Shown: positions 1 through 8,497 of the stretch, piece after piece
Layout: the number at the start of each line of letters is the position of its first letter
How positions within the stretch are numbered: position 1 is the first letter of the stretch
IMG/VR virus record: IMGVR_UViG_3300037116_000299
Coordinates: 150,301 to 214,300 of that record
From: a virus
Reading direction: 5' to 3' (one strand)
Length of the DNA stretch: 64,000 nucleotides
Program-made: the position numbers and the translations under genes
The notes under the pieces: model-generated
What the model was told of the DNA's origin: nothing
What the model saw: the letters and a program-made list of their open reading frames with translations, nothing else
Databases searched by the model: none

Positions 1-948
1 ACCGAGTCCGAGACTCCGGCAACGGAAGTCAAGGACAAGGTCGAATGCTTTGCCTGCAAGGCGAAGTTCACCAAGGACAAGATGGGCGTCACTTCCGACG
101 GTGAGAATGTCTGCGAAGAGTGCAGCGAGAACATCAAGGACGCCAAGAAGGCAACCGACGGTGTTGTCAAGATCAGCGATGAGCTGAAGGCCCTCGCAGT
201 CGGCGTCAAGTTGCTCGATGCCGAAGAGAAGGCCGAGCCCACCGAAGAAGCCAAGTCGATTCTCGGTTGCTACGAGACGCTGGACAAGTTGCACGGCAAT
301 GCGAGCCAGGAACTGCGCTGGAAGATGGAAGACCTTCACGGCTCCATCGGCGAGCGTTGGGGCAAGGATCGCTGGGTCGAGTACGCGAAGTCCACGCTGG
401 CCAACCACGTCAAGGACTCCAAGCTCGTCTCCAACGACGAGCTGGCGCTCAAGGATGAGGCTGTCGTCACCCAGGAAGCCGAGATCACCAAGCTCCAGGG
501 CACGATCACGATCAAGGATCAGTCGATCGCCAAGTTCTTCAACGACTCGAAGCTGAGCATGGCCACCACCATCGTCATGGCCAGTGTCCTGCGCCAGAAG
601 GACGGTTTCACCGGCCTGGATGGAGCCAAGATCCAGGACAAGATCAGCGAGTACGCGAAGCGGCATATCACCAGCCTGCGCGACTCCGTCGCCGACATCC
701 TGAATGAGCTGCAGTGGGCCAAGCCCGTTGTAGCCGCACCGGAGGCAGCGGGCAAGGACCCGGCCACCACGGTAACCGACAACGCGCATGTAAGCGAGTC
801 CGAAGGGTTCCACCCTGAAGCGCAAATTCCGGAACTGAAGGCGCAAGACGCCCAGAAGCTGAACCGGATGCTCTCTTACATCACCGACGAACCTGCACGT
901 ACCCGGCTGATTGCGGATGTGCGGTGGGGTCGGACGAAGCTCAGCTAA
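1..948 (+). CDS. Zinc-ribbon/helical scaffold-like head protein (5' truncated)
   Basis: The reading frame is already open at base 1, so the start lies to the left; 315 codons are visible. Two CxxC pairs (C16/C19 and C38/C41 of the visible part) form a probable zinc ribbon. A long, charged, Glu/Lys-rich helical stretch follows, ending in a Pro/Ala-rich linker and a short basic C-terminus. No enzymatic motif is visible. It lies two genes before the major capsid protein, the usual place of a scaffolding or prohead core protein, and helical charged sequence fits that role. The zinc ribbon is not typical of scaffolds. The function is inferred from position and composition only. Confidence 0.6.
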   Translation, partial: TESETPATEVKDKVECFACKAKFTKDKMGVTSDGENVCEECSENIKDAKKATDGVVKISDELKALAVGVKLLDAEEKAEPTEEAKSILGCYETLDKLHGNASQELRWKMEDLHGSIGERWGKDRWVEYAKSTLANHVKDSKLVSNDELALKDEAVVTQEAEITKLQGTITIKDQSIAKFFNDSKLSMATTIVMASVLRQKDGFTGLDGAKIQDKISEYAKRHITSLRDSVADILNELQWAKPVVAAPEAAGKDPATTVTDNAHVSESEGFHPEAQIPELKAQDAQKLNRMLSYITDEPARTRLIADVRWGRTKLS

Positions 949-975
949 CTCAGCGTTAGCACAAGGAGATTCACC

Positions 976-2178
976 ATGGCTTTTGACGTCAATAACCAGT
1001 ACACCGGCAAGATGTTCGGCAACGACCGGTGGCCCGGTCACACCACCCCCGATCTCGAGGCTTCCGAGCCCATTCGGCCGTGGCTGCCCGTTCCCTACCC
1101 GGCGCCCTACCTCCCGGCTCTGCGCCAGGATGCGGGTCATCCCAAGTTGGCTTCCGTTGTCCTCAGCTCGCAGCATCTCGTGGGCCAGGACAAGAGCGGC
1201 GCATTGGTTCCCGCGGGCCTGTTCTGCGGCGTCACCCCCGGCGCGTCGAACAAGTATTGCATCCTGCAGTACAGCTCCGGCCTGGCCGATGAGTTCACCG
1301 TTGACCCGCGCACCGGCGGACCGGTAACTCCTGGCGACCACGTGTTGCTCGCAGCGCCGTCCGATGCAGCTCCAGGGAACATCACGCTGCCCAACGGCAC
1401 CGTGGTTGTGATCTCGCAGCCCGACATCGACTTCGCCCATGCCTGTAACCTCTTCCCGGCTGTGCAGTCCGGCACGACCCCCACGGGCGTGGCTGGCGCG
1501 CCGGTTGCCTACTCCTTCGGAGTAGCCCGTCCCATCGGCGTCGCAGTGCGCAACGTGCTCCAGTACATCGGCGGCGTGAAGGTGCTCGACACGACTCTGG
1601 TCGGCGGCATCCTGTATCGCCTCGAAGGCATGGTTCCCACCGGCTTCCAGGTCAACAACTACATGCACGAGATGGGCACGGCCATCCAGACCCAGTACGT
1701 GCTGCGCGTGCCATGGATCGGCGCAACCCCCGGCACTCTGCAGGGCTTTGCGACGACCGACAACATCCGCGGCTATGTCCAGGGTTACGGACGCAGCTTC
1801 GCCCACTACACCGGCGCACCCCAGGTCGGCAACGGCGTCACCTTCTCCCAGCAGACCGGCGATTGCGGCAACTACTCCGACTTCGACGCGACCAAGAACA
1901 CCCCGGTCGATCTCATCGGACGCATCATCGGCGTGCTGAACATGATCCAGAAGGTCGGGTACTCGAACCGCATCAAGACCCTGTGGGATCCGTCCCGCAT
2001 GGTTGGTCCGACCAACAACCCGAACCCCGCGTCGATCATGATGGGCGGTTCCGCCACCGGCGGTATCCCGTACGACCTGTCTCTGACCACGGACGGCATC
2101 TACAAGGCCTCCCTGATCCAGAAGACGGCCGCTCGCCCGGAGTACGGCACCTACGTCCTCGTTCGCGTCAACCTGTAA
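976..2178 (+). CDS. Putative capsid-associated (decoration-type) protein
   Basis: A 400-residue protein with a good AAGGAG site nine bases before the ATG. It is rich in Gly, Pro, Thr and Val, has no signal peptide or membrane segment and looks like an all-beta virion protein. It lies between the scaffold-like gene and the major capsid gene, which suggests a head decoration or auxiliary capsid protein. I do not recognise a named family. The C-terminal third (residues about 300-400), with motifs such as TLWDPSRM and RPEYGTYVLVRVNL, looks like a compact domain. It could instead be a second capsid-fold protein. Confidence 0.6.
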   Translation: MAFDVNNQYTGKMFGNDRWPGHTTPDLEASEPIRPWLPVPYPAPYLPALRQDAGHPKLASVVLSSQHLVGQDKSGALVPAGLFCGVTPGASNKYCILQYSSGLADEFTVDPRTGGPVTPGDHVLLAAPSDAAPGNITLPNGTVVVISQPDIDFAHACNLFPAVQSGTTPTGVAGAPVAYSFGVARPIGVAVRNVLQYIGGVKVLDTTLVGGILYRLEGMVPTGFQVNNYMHEMGTAIQTQYVLRVPWIGATPGTLQGFATTDNIRGYVQGYGRSFAHYTGAPQVGNGVTFSQQTGDCGNYSDFDATKNTPVDLIGRIIGVLNMIQKVGYSNRIKTLWDPSRMVGPTNNPNPASIMMGGSATGGIPYDLSLTTDGIYKASLIQKTAARPEYGTYVLVRVNL

Positions 2179-2217
2179 GCCGACCGAACCAACAGTTTGT
2201 TCGTGTGGAGATTGCCC

Positions 2218-2418
2218 GTGCCGCAGATCGTGATTACCCAGGGTCAGGCGTACCTGAAGGGAAACGGTCTGCGGTGCATGGCTCCCCGCTATGACGACGC
2301 CACCTGCAAGTGCAACACGCTGGTGGTGAAGAAGAACTCGGCCGGTGAACTATCCGGGGCCTTCCAATGCCCCGAACGCCGCTGCCGCCAACACATCGAG
2401 GTTGAGGTTCGGCCCTAA
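2218..2418 (+). CDS. Small zinc-ribbon protein
   Basis: A 66-residue protein. I chose the GTG at 2218 because GTGGAG lies seven bases upstream; a TTG further upstream has no such site. Five cysteines (C20, C30, C32, C51, C56) plus H59 suggest a single zinc-binding domain. Small zinc-finger proteins near capsid genes can be regulators (Mu Com is one example), but sequence similarity to Com is not evident. It is sandwiched between two head genes in one transcription direction. Function unknown. Confidence 0.6.
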   Translation: MPQIVITQGQAYLKGNGLRCMAPRYDDATCKCNTLVVKKNSAGELSGAFQCPERRCRQHIEVEVRP

Positions 2419-2503
2419 ACCGAACCCCTTCGTGAATCCAGCTCCACAAGAACACCCGCACGGTCCCGCGCGGACCAGCTCGCCCCAGGAGGGTATTTTC
2501 ACC

Positions 2504-3832
2504 ATGGCAAAGAATAAGCAGACACCGGAAGAGTTCCAGGCCGAGCTGAAGCTTCAGGACCGGTTCGCGACCATTTTCCGCAGCAATGGGTACGATCCCG
2601 AGACCGGCGACCCGATGGATATCAAGGACGCTCTGGATGTTCAGAACGCGGCCTTCATGATCCCCCGCGCGCTGACTCAGATCGTGCAGGAAGGCATCGA
2701 GCCGATGCTCATCGGCACGAACCTGCTCCAGAAGGTCCAGTACAAGCCTGGAATGACGACCGTATTCCCCGCCATCGAGCCGCTTCGCGCGGACGAAGCC
2801 GGCGACGGAATGGATCTGCCGATCTACAACATCAACATCGGTGGAGCACAGTCGTTCGGTGTGACGGTCAAGCGGCACGGTCTGCGTCTCAAGATCGCCA
2901 AGCGCTTCGTCGACGAGTCCAGCTACCCCTGGATCAACTTCTGGCTGCGCCTGGCCGGCAACGCTCTCGCCCGCCACAAGGAAGAGTACATCTTCGACTT
3001 CATCACGCGCCTCGGCACGGTTGTCTTCGACAACGACGTCAACGCACGTATGACGTCCAACACCGTCGGCCAGCCCATCAAGGGCGTCACCACGGGTCGC
3101 GACTACAAGGGCAAGCTGAACGGCTCCATGACGGTCGACGACATCTTCGATATGTACGCGGCTGTTCTCTTGAACGGTTTCGTGCCCGACACGATGCTGG
3201 TCCATCCAATGGCGTGGCTCATGTGGGTAAAGGATCCCGTGATCCGCGAGTTCGCGATCCAGGCGGGCGGCGGAAGCTTCTTCGCTCAGTGGACCGGAAA
3301 CCCGGCTGTCCAGGGCAACAAGTTCTACAACAACGGCGGCCTCGGCCTCGGTACCGGCCAGACCGGCCAGTACACCAACGGTCAGCTGACCGGTGGGGAA
3401 GTCTCCAACGCCACGTCCGGCAACTACCAGAACATGAGTTCGGCACCGCAGCTCCCCGGTTACCTCGGCCTGCCCTTCCGCATCCTGGTCTCGCCGTTCG
3501 TCAAGTTCGACCCCGAGGATCGCACGACCGACATCCTGATGTTCAACAGCCGCAACCTCGGCGCCTTGATCGTGGCTGAAGAGCCCCATGTCAAGAGCTG
3601 GGAAGATGGCCAGTTCAACATCCAGAACATGTCGATCGAAGAGACCTACGGCTTCGGCATCCTCAACGAAGGCCAGGCGATCGCGGTTGCCCGCAACATC
3701 AAGGTCCGCCCGAACGAGTTCACCATGCCGGCGCGCACCGTGTTCAACCTGTCGGAGGCGAACAACACCTTCACCGATCTGGCAACGGCAGCGATCTTCG
3801 ATGCGGCGAACCCGCTCAACGTCAACGCCTAA
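2504..3832 (+). CDS. Major capsid protein (HK97-fold candidate)
   Basis: A 442-residue protein. The ATG at 2504 is preceded by an excellent AGGAGGG at 2487-2493, so the longer upstream frame is not the start. It has the expected features of a large-myovirus major head protein: a helical N-terminus, a central region with RHGLRLKIAKRFVDE and a long helix around FWLRLAGNALARHKEEYIF, a loop region rich in Gly/Asn, and a C-terminal segment that includes ILVSPFVKFDPEDRTTDILM. It is followed by a terminator-like hairpin, as is common for highly expressed capsid genes. Family assignment is by length, position and overall pattern. Confidence 0.8.
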   Translation: MAKNKQTPEEFQAELKLQDRFATIFRSNGYDPETGDPMDIKDALDVQNAAFMIPRALTQIVQEGIEPMLIGTNLLQKVQYKPGMTTVFPAIEPLRADEAGDGMDLPIYNINIGGAQSFGVTVKRHGLRLKIAKRFVDESSYPWINFWLRLAGNALARHKEEYIFDFITRLGTVVFDNDVNARMTSNTVGQPIKGVTTGRDYKGKLNGSMTVDDIFDMYAAVLLNGFVPDTMLVHPMAWLMWVKDPVIREFAIQAGGGSFFAQWTGNPAVQGNKFYNNGGLGLGTGQTGQYTNGQLTGGEVSNATSGNYQNMSSAPQLPGYLGLPFRILVSPFVKFDPEDRTTDILMFNSRNLGALIVAEEPHVKSWEDGQFNIQNMSIEETYGFGILNEGQAIAVARNIKVRPNEFTMPARTVFNLSEANNTFTDLATAAIFDAANPLNVNA

Positions 3833-3853
3833 CCTCAACGCAACATCTTCCCG

Positions 3854-3885
3854 GAGGCGGACGGTCAACACTGATCGTCCGCCTC
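3854..3885 (+). terminator. Hairpin after the capsid gene
   Basis: A perfect 10-bp stem, GAGGCGGACG (3854-3863) with CGTCCGCCTC (3876-3885), and a 12-base loop, 21 bases after the capsid stop. The tail is GTGTGGTTT, so it is not a strong U tract. It could be a weak or factor-assisted terminator, or a 3' stabilising structure on abundant capsid mRNA. Confidence 0.6.
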
Positions 3886-3967
3886 GTGTGGTTTCGAGGC
3901 CCTCCATGTTATCCAGCCTTTGGTAGTCCGCTCCGCCCTTCCACAATCAGGGGTGGAGGCATACTTC

Positions 3968-4621
3968 ATGTCCAATTTGATCGTGATGCCTGGTTCGAAA
4001 GAGTTCAACGAGACTCTCGCCACCAAGACATCTCCCGCCAAACGCCGCACCGCCCCGAAGATGCCCGAGGACCTGACTGGCAAGACGCTGATGTTGAACA
4101 CAGCGGTGATCCAGCAGTTCCAATGCGGTGGCTTCCACCTGGGCTCCCGCCATCCCTTTGCCATCGTGGGCCCGCAGGCCCAGCAGGCGCCGCTGCACAT
4201 CGCCCTGGCTGCCGGCAACCTCATCGACATGACCGGCAAGGACATGACCAAGGGCTACAAGGGCAAGGGCGGCGAGACTTCCGCGATCGCCGAGGAAGAT
4301 ACCGGCAAGCAGGTCTTCATCGCCACCGACGGCCGCGGCAACCTTTACATCGCCGCGCCCAAGTCGAAGGCGGAAGGCAAGCGCTTTGAGAAGGAGATCC
4401 GCAGGACCGGGACCCTCAAGAGCGTGAACTTCGACGAGCATGTCACTGGCTTCGCTGGTGGCATCACCGAGGAAGTCGTCGAGAGCAGCCTGCCCGCCAA
4501 GAAGCCCACCAGGAAGCCCACCAAGAAACCGGCGCAGAAGAAGCCAGCCACCAAGCCGAGCAAGACGAAGGCAAAGAAGAATGTCAGCTCCAGTAGTCGT
4601 AAGCGTAGACCCGGGAAATAG
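3968..4621 (+). CDS. Head protein with Lys/Pro-rich basic tail
   Basis: A 217-residue protein. The ATG at 3968 follows GGTGGAGG and is preferred over the earlier frame start. Residues about 1-165 look globular. The last roughly 45 residues are a lysine- and proline-rich tail with repeats of the form KKPTRKPTKKP, similar in composition to histone H1 tails. Such a tail would bind nucleic acid or acidic surfaces. Its place directly after the major capsid gene suggests a head-located role, possibly contacting packaged DNA. The gene overlaps the next by 41 bases in another frame. No family recognised. Confidence 0.6.
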   Translation: MSNLIVMPGSKEFNETLATKTSPAKRRTAPKMPEDLTGKTLMLNTAVIQQFQCGGFHLGSRHPFAIVGPQAQQAPLHIALAAGNLIDMTGKDMTKGYKGKGGETSAIAEEDTGKQVFIATDGRGNLYIAAPKSKAEGKRFEKEIRRTGTLKSVNFDEHVTGFAGGITEEVVESSLPAKKPTRKPTKKPAQKKPATKPSKTKAKKNVSSSSRKRRPGK

Positions 4622-5282
4622 CGAGACCGACGTCGTTCTGGGTCAGGCCCTCATCGTCACCTTTGACCAGGTGATCGATCCGACCACTCTGAACGACAGC
4701 ACCTTTTCGCTGACCTACCCCGCATCGATCCAGGTGGTCAATGCGTCGCAGCTCATCTCAGGCAAGCCGGAGTCCTCGACGGTTGCCGTCGACGGCACCT
4801 GGTCCCTCGCCACGGTGGCGGGCGCTACCGTCGCCACCTTCCAGCCCACCCGCGGGTTCCAGCAGAACACCCCGTATACCGCGATGCTGTTGGGCGCCGA
4901 CGCTTCCCTCTCCACTGAGGATCTCAAGAACCTCGCGGGCGAGTCGATGGCGGTCAGCTACCAGTGGACCTTCACGACGGGCGTGCTCGATCTGCTGATC
5001 CCACCGTCCACTTCTCCCCTGGTCGACGACAACCGCGCGATCCAGTTGGACCAGATCCGCATCGTTCCCCGCATTCGCCTGAACCAGGATCTCACCCAGG
5101 AGTTCGATGTCATCTTCCCAGGTGATATCGATCCGACATCCTTCGACGTCAGCGATATCTATCTGAGCGTCGAGGCCATCCTGGGCAATCCCCTCATCCC
5201 CGGGCCGCCGCCGAATCTCGAGTACAGCGCGACGGTCGACGGCAACAAGCTGCGCATCCGGGTCACCGGCTGGCCAGCCTAA
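4581..5282 (+). CDS. Ig-like (Big_5/SbsA-type) domain protein
   Basis: A 233-residue protein. I took the ATG at 4581, inside the end of the preceding gene; the longer upstream frame encodes only Arg/Pro-rich shadow sequence. Residues about 4-135 match the bacterial Ig-like Big_5 pattern: a VVSVDPGNSET start, LIVTFDQVIDPTTL, GATVATFQPTRGF, a YTAMLLG strand and YQWTFTTGVLDL. A second, less clear beta region follows. Such domains decorate capsids, fibres and surface proteins. A clear homologue lies on the other strand at 62703-63266, beyond the tRNA. Probably a virion surface decoration, by inference. Confidence 0.7.
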   Translation: MSAPVVVSVDPGNSETDVVLGQALIVTFDQVIDPTTLNDSTFSLTYPASIQVVNASQLISGKPESSTVAVDGTWSLATVAGATVATFQPTRGFQQNTPYTAMLLGADASLSTEDLKNLAGESMAVSYQWTFTTGVLDLLIPPSTSPLVDDNRAIQLDQIRIVPRIRLNQDLTQEFDVIFPGDIDPTSFDVSDIYLSVEAILGNPLIPGPPPNLEYSATVDGNKLRIRVTGWPA

Positions 5283-5290
5283 GGAGCTTC

Positions 5291-5734
5291 ATGCAACTGA
5301 CAGAACACTTCGCCGATCGTGAACTTGGAGTTGCCGGCGAGATCGATCCTCGGATCTATGCCAATGCGGTCTTCCTGTGCAAGGAAGTCCTCGAACCCAT
5401 CCACGCCAAGTTCGGCGCCGTCCGGATCCATGACGGTTACCGCGATCCAGGCCACAACGCCCGGGTAGGCGGCAAGACAGCATCCTTCCATCTCTTCGTC
5501 GGCGGCGACGCCGCAGCCGACGTGGATGCGCAGGGCACCACGATCCAGATCCTCTTCGATTGGCTGCGCCTGGAGTCAGACCTGCCCTTCGACAAGGTCA
5601 TCCTCGAGAAGAACGCAGCCGAAGTCCCCGCCTGCGTTCACATCCAGATCGACCGCCTCAACAAACCCCGCCGCCAGGCCTTCATCGGCCACACCGGCAA
5701 CTCTCTCCGCTATGACCAGGTAGAGGTTCGCTAA
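5291..5734 (+). CDS. M15-type peptidoglycan peptidase (endolysin)
   Basis: A 147-residue protein with AAGGAG directly before the start. It carries the Peptidase_M15_3 pattern: Y50-R51 with N56 and a GG at 60-61, then S65-x-H67 followed by acidic D73/D77/D79, and a second His in VHIQID (H117). These supply the zinc ligands of enzymes that cut D-Ala-D-Ala or L-Ala-D-Glu bonds in cell-wall peptide stems. The usual SxHxxGxAxD spacing seems widened by a few residues, so the exact Asp ligand is uncertain. There is no signal peptide, so release would need a holin; small membrane proteins follow immediately. Likely the phage endolysin. Confidence 0.78.
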   Translation: MQLTEHFADRELGVAGEIDPRIYANAVFLCKEVLEPIHAKFGAVRIHDGYRDPGHNARVGGKTASFHLFVGGDAAADVDAQGTTIQILFDWLRLESDLPFDKVILEKNAAEVPACVHIQIDRLNKPRRQAFIGHTGNSLRYDQVEVR

Positions 5735-5743
5735 GGAGCTGCC

Positions 5744-5989
5744 ATGTCCTTTCTTCCCAGCATCAAGATCACGTTTCCCGACCTGACCAGTAAGACCGCG
5801 ACCATCGTGATCCTGCTCGGCCTCGACCTGTTGTTCTTTCACTCGGCCATCTCCGGAGCACACGACACCATCACCACCAACCGGCTCTGGGAGTTGTTCG
5901 TCGGATCCAACGCAGGTCTGTTGCTGGCGCTCAATGCAGGCAGCAGCCACATGCCTCCTCCGCCCGCGGTCCCCACAGGAATTCTGTAA
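5744..5989 (+). CDS. Small membrane protein, holin candidate
   Basis: An 81-residue protein with a good ribosome site (AAGGAG, 5733-5738). One clear hydrophobic segment lies at about residues 18-38 and a weaker one at about 48-68; the C-terminus is Pro-rich. Size, topology and position next to the M15 endolysin fit a two-segment holin. No family signature is visible. Its stop overlaps the next start (TAATG). Confidence 0.55.
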   Translation: MSFLPSIKITFPDLTSKTATIVILLGLDLLFFHSAISGAHDTITTNRLWELFVGSNAGLLLALNAGSSHMPPPPAVPTGIL

Positions 5990-6765
5990 TGTCGGTTCTT
6001 CAAACAGCTTGCTTCCTCCGCAACCGGCGCCGCCGGGCGCGCGTCGCTTCAGTATTCACCTTCAGAAACGCTGTCCTCACTGCGGCCGCTTTCGCGCTGG
6101 TGTGTCTTGGACTTGCATTCCTATCGGTGCGCAAGGCCGCGACTGGGATGGTCGTAACGGAGCAAGCGCTGAACACGTTTGCCGCGACGGCGACGCGGGA
6201 AGTCACCAACAACGGCGATGAAGCCCACCGGGTTCTGCTCGAGGCTGGTCTGACAGCAACTGAGGCGCGCAAGGCCGCGGTGACCCAGCGCAAGTATTGG
6301 GAAACCGAAGTCCCCGTCCTCACCGCCAAGTCGGAGTTGACCCTCGATCGGACCAATGAACTTCTGGCGTCGCTCAAGAAGACGTCGGACGGCTTCAACG
6401 GTGATGGCACGGACATCACCAAGGAAGTGCTCAACGTCCTCGGCGATCTGCGGCCCGCGCTGCAGAAGAGCACCGAGACTCTCCAGGCGACCGCCGATAC
6501 GGCCCGCGCCGCCACCAAGGTGATCGGGGATCCTGCGATTCCCTCAGCTTTGAAGCACGTCGACACTGCGACGGGCCACATTGCTGAAGCGTCCGATCAC
6601 TTTGCCAAGGCTACTGACCACGTTGAGAAAACTATGGTCGATATCCAGGGCGGCGTGCACACCATCGTCCACCCCACCAAGGTCCAGCAGGTTAAGAACT
6701 GGATCACATTCAGCCTCGACGTGGCTCAGAAGTTCACCGAGACCCACTTCTACTGGCCCTTCTAG
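5989..6765 (+). CDS. Membrane-anchored coiled-coil protein
   Basis: A 258-residue protein with a very basic N-terminus (RNRRRRAR), one transmembrane segment at about 25-48, then a long helical domain rich in Ala, Thr and Asp with coiled-coil spacing. That topology (inside N-terminus, one membrane span, elongated helical outer domain) resembles an inner-membrane spanin. Spanins are usually shorter, and no partner lipoprotein is seen. It is translationally coupled to the holin candidate by a TAATG overlap. The lysis role is inferred from neighbours. Confidence 0.5.
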   Translation: MSVLQTACFLRNRRRRARVASVFTFRNAVLTAAAFALVCLGLAFLSVRKAATGMVVTEQALNTFAATATREVTNNGDEAHRVLLEAGLTATEARKAAVTQRKYWETEVPVLTAKSELTLDRTNELLASLKKTSDGFNGDGTDITKEVLNVLGDLRPALQKSTETLQATADTARAATKVIGDPAIPSALKHVDTATGHIAEASDHFAKATDHVEKTMVDIQGGVHTIVHPTKVQQVKNWITFSLDVAQKFTETHFYWPF

Positions 6766-6814
6766 CTTTGGTACTTCGTTTCTCCCATCCACACTCACAT
6801 CAAGGAGCACACTC

Positions 6815-7177
6815 ATGACTTTCTCTCTGAAACCGTTCAAGTCCATTGGCCATTTCTTCGCAACCGCGATCAAGGCCCTCGCCCAAAAGGGTCCTGCCGA
6901 AATCGACAAGCTCGAAGCGACCAAGACCGTTGTCGAAAAGGTCACAACCGCCGCCTCCGCAGTCCTCGGGATCGGCACTGTTGCTACGAGCATCGAAGAT
7001 CTGGGCTATGCCCTGCTCGGCGAGTTCGCCAAGGTCCTCACCCTGGGTGATGCGGCTGCTCAGGCCAAGTTGGCTGATGCAGGCGTCGACATCGCTGTGA
7101 TCAACGAAGTGAAGACCTTCGTGAACCAGTCCCAGGCGCTCAGCTCCGCGCTGCCGGCCCTCATCGCAGGCAAGTAA
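6815..7177 (+). CDS. Small helical protein of unknown function
   Basis: A 120-residue protein starting at the ATG at 6815, seven bases after AAGGAG; earlier codons in this frame have no ribosome site and lie inside the previous gene. Composition is Ala/Lys/Val-rich and almost all helical. A mildly hydrophobic stretch at about 48-70 (ASAVLGIGTVATS) is too weak to call a membrane span with confidence. It is the last gene before a strong terminator, so it closes the lysis-type cassette. Function not recognised. Confidence 0.55.
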   Translation: MTFSLKPFKSIGHFFATAIKALAQKGPAEIDKLEATKTVVEKVTTAASAVLGIGTVATSIEDLGYALLGEFAKVLTLGDAAAQAKLADAGVDIAVINEVKTFVNQSQALSSALPALIAGK

Positions 7178-7196
7178 GCACACGTTCCAACCGGAG

Positions 7197-7224
7197 GGGC
7201 GGCCGCACTGGCCGCCCTTTCTTC
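7197..7224 (+). terminator. Intrinsic terminator
   Basis: A perfect 8-bp GC stem, GGGCGGCC (7197-7204) with GGCCGCCC (7210-7217), a 5-base loop and TTTCTTCC after it. It separates the lysis-type cassette from the fibre genes. Confidence 0.75.
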
Positions 7225-7243
7225 CGTGACACTCGGAGACCTC

Positions 7244-7888
7244 ATGCTTTATCCCGGCGACATCCGCACCTTCCTGCTTTCCCTTTCGCATACCGACGGA
7301 TCCGCCCCTACCGTCACCACTGCCCCGCTGATCACGGTGATTCGTCTCATCGACGGCGTGTCGGTGACGACTGCTCAGGCAATGGTGCTGGTGACCGGAA
7401 CCTCGCTCGTCTATGCCTATCCCTGGAACACCGCCGGGTTGGCAAATGGTGATTACCTGGCCGTGGTCTCCTACGCCGCTGACGGCGCGACCATCAATGG
7501 CAGGTTCCTCGAGAACGTGCGCCTAGGCGATACCCGCGTCACCGGACTGGTTGCGCTGGACTCAACCGTCGCTCACGACGCCACGGTGGCTAAGGACGCA
7601 ACCGTTGCGCACCTGGCGGACCTGGCGACGATCAATCCCAGCACTTCGGCAGCGGTCCTCGCCATCAAGGCCAAGACCGACACATTGCCCACCAACCCCG
7701 CCAGTCAGGACTCTCTCCTGGCTCTGACGCAGCTGATCACCGACGTTCACGACGTCTCGCTGGGCACATGGGTGGTGGATAAAACGCAGAACCCGAAGGT
7801 CCTGACCTTCCGCCGCCTGGATGGTTCCGTCCTGGCCAACTTCCAGATTACTGAAGACACCAACTCAGCCACCCGCACTGTCCGCTAA
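7244..7888 (+). CDS. Tail or baseplate protein preceding the fibre genes
   Basis: A 214-residue protein; the ATG at 7244 follows CGGAG, while a GTG at 7226 has none. The N-terminal part (to about 105) looks like a beta domain with strands such as SLVYAYPW and [11 protein letters not shown]. The middle has a short repeat, [15 protein letters not shown], and an Ala/Thr helical stretch. The C-terminus ([18 protein letters not shown]) resembles the end of many fibre-associated phage proteins. It overlaps the collagen-like gene by one base, so it is probably part of the same appendage. No family named. Confidence 0.55.
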   Translation: MLYPGDIRTFLLSLSHTDGSAPTVTTAPLITVIRLIDGVSVTTAQAMVLVTGTSLVYAYPWNTAGLANGDYLAVVSYAADGATINGRFLENVRLGDTRVTGLVALDSTVAHDATVAKDATVAHLADLATINPSTSAAVLAIKAKTDTLPTNPASQDSLLALTQLITDVHDVSLGTWVVDKTQNPKVLTFRRLDGSVLANFQITEDTNSATRTVR

Positions 7889-8490
7889 TGAGTCAGAGCA
7901 CAGACCTTACGCGTTACTACACCCGCCCTCAGGTCGACGCAAAGCTTGCTGGCCTAATCGGTGGAACCGGCCCTACCGGACCTACCGGTACGGCCGGCGT
8001 TACTGGTGCTGCCAGCACAGTTCCTGGACCAACTGGTCCCACCGGATCTGCCAGCACAGTTCCTGGACCCACCGGAGCAACTGGGGCCAACAGCACGGTA
8101 GCAGGTCCTACTGGGCCGACGGGTTTGACCGGATCTACTGGAGCAGCCGGCGCCGCGGCGCCGCTCTCCATCGGATTCATCATCAATATCGGCACTGCTG
8201 GAACGAATGTGGGGCCAATGCTGCCCGCCACTCGCGTGGCAGGTTTTACTAAATGTGTCGTCACTGTGAAGTTCTCGGATACGGTTACTGCTCTTTCCTT
8301 CCGAATCAAGCAGAACGGAACGAGTGTCTTCACAACTAACCCGACCATAGCAGCTGGCACCTCTTCAGGCACTGTGTCCACATTTACAGCGCTCACCTCG
8401 AGTCCACTGACCGTTGCTGCGAACGATCTGTTCACCATCGACATCCTGACTGGCACCGCCAACTGGCAATTCACCGCAGTGATGGAGTAA
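7888..8490 (+). CDS. Collagen-like fibre protein
   Basis: A 200-residue protein. After a short helical N-terminus (about 1-25) comes a Gly-X-Y region (about 28-90) rich in GPTGPTG, GATGA and GAAGA triplets, interrupted by two AST-V-PGPTG units, which would form a trimeric collagen-like shaft. Residues about 92-200 form a beta-rich head with strands such as [10 protein letters not shown] and NWQFTAVME. This architecture is common in phage tail fibres and spore or surface adhesins. Probable short tail fibre or appendage tip. Confidence 0.75.
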   Translation: MSQSTDLTRYYTRPQVDAKLAGLIGGTGPTGPTGTAGVTGAASTVPGPTGPTGSASTVPGPTGATGANSTVAGPTGPTGLTGSTGAAGAAAPLSIGFIINIGTAGTNVGPMLPATRVAGFTKCVVTVKFSDTVTALSFRIKQNGTSVFTTNPTIAAGTSSGTVSTFTALTSSPLTVAANDLFTIDILTGTANWQFTAVME

Positions 8491-8497
8491 TCCGCAA

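Noticed and set aside
2234-3946. Long reverse-strand open frame opposite the capsid gene
   Set aside because: Composition is that of a codon-bias shadow (Val/Asp/Arg/Leu-rich with no motif); it has no ribosome site and lies fully opposite a well-supported gene.
7970-8160. Possible CRISPR-like or satellite repeat
   Set aside because: The repetition is the DNA of Gly-X-Y collagen-like codons inside a gene; units are irregular and there are no spacers.
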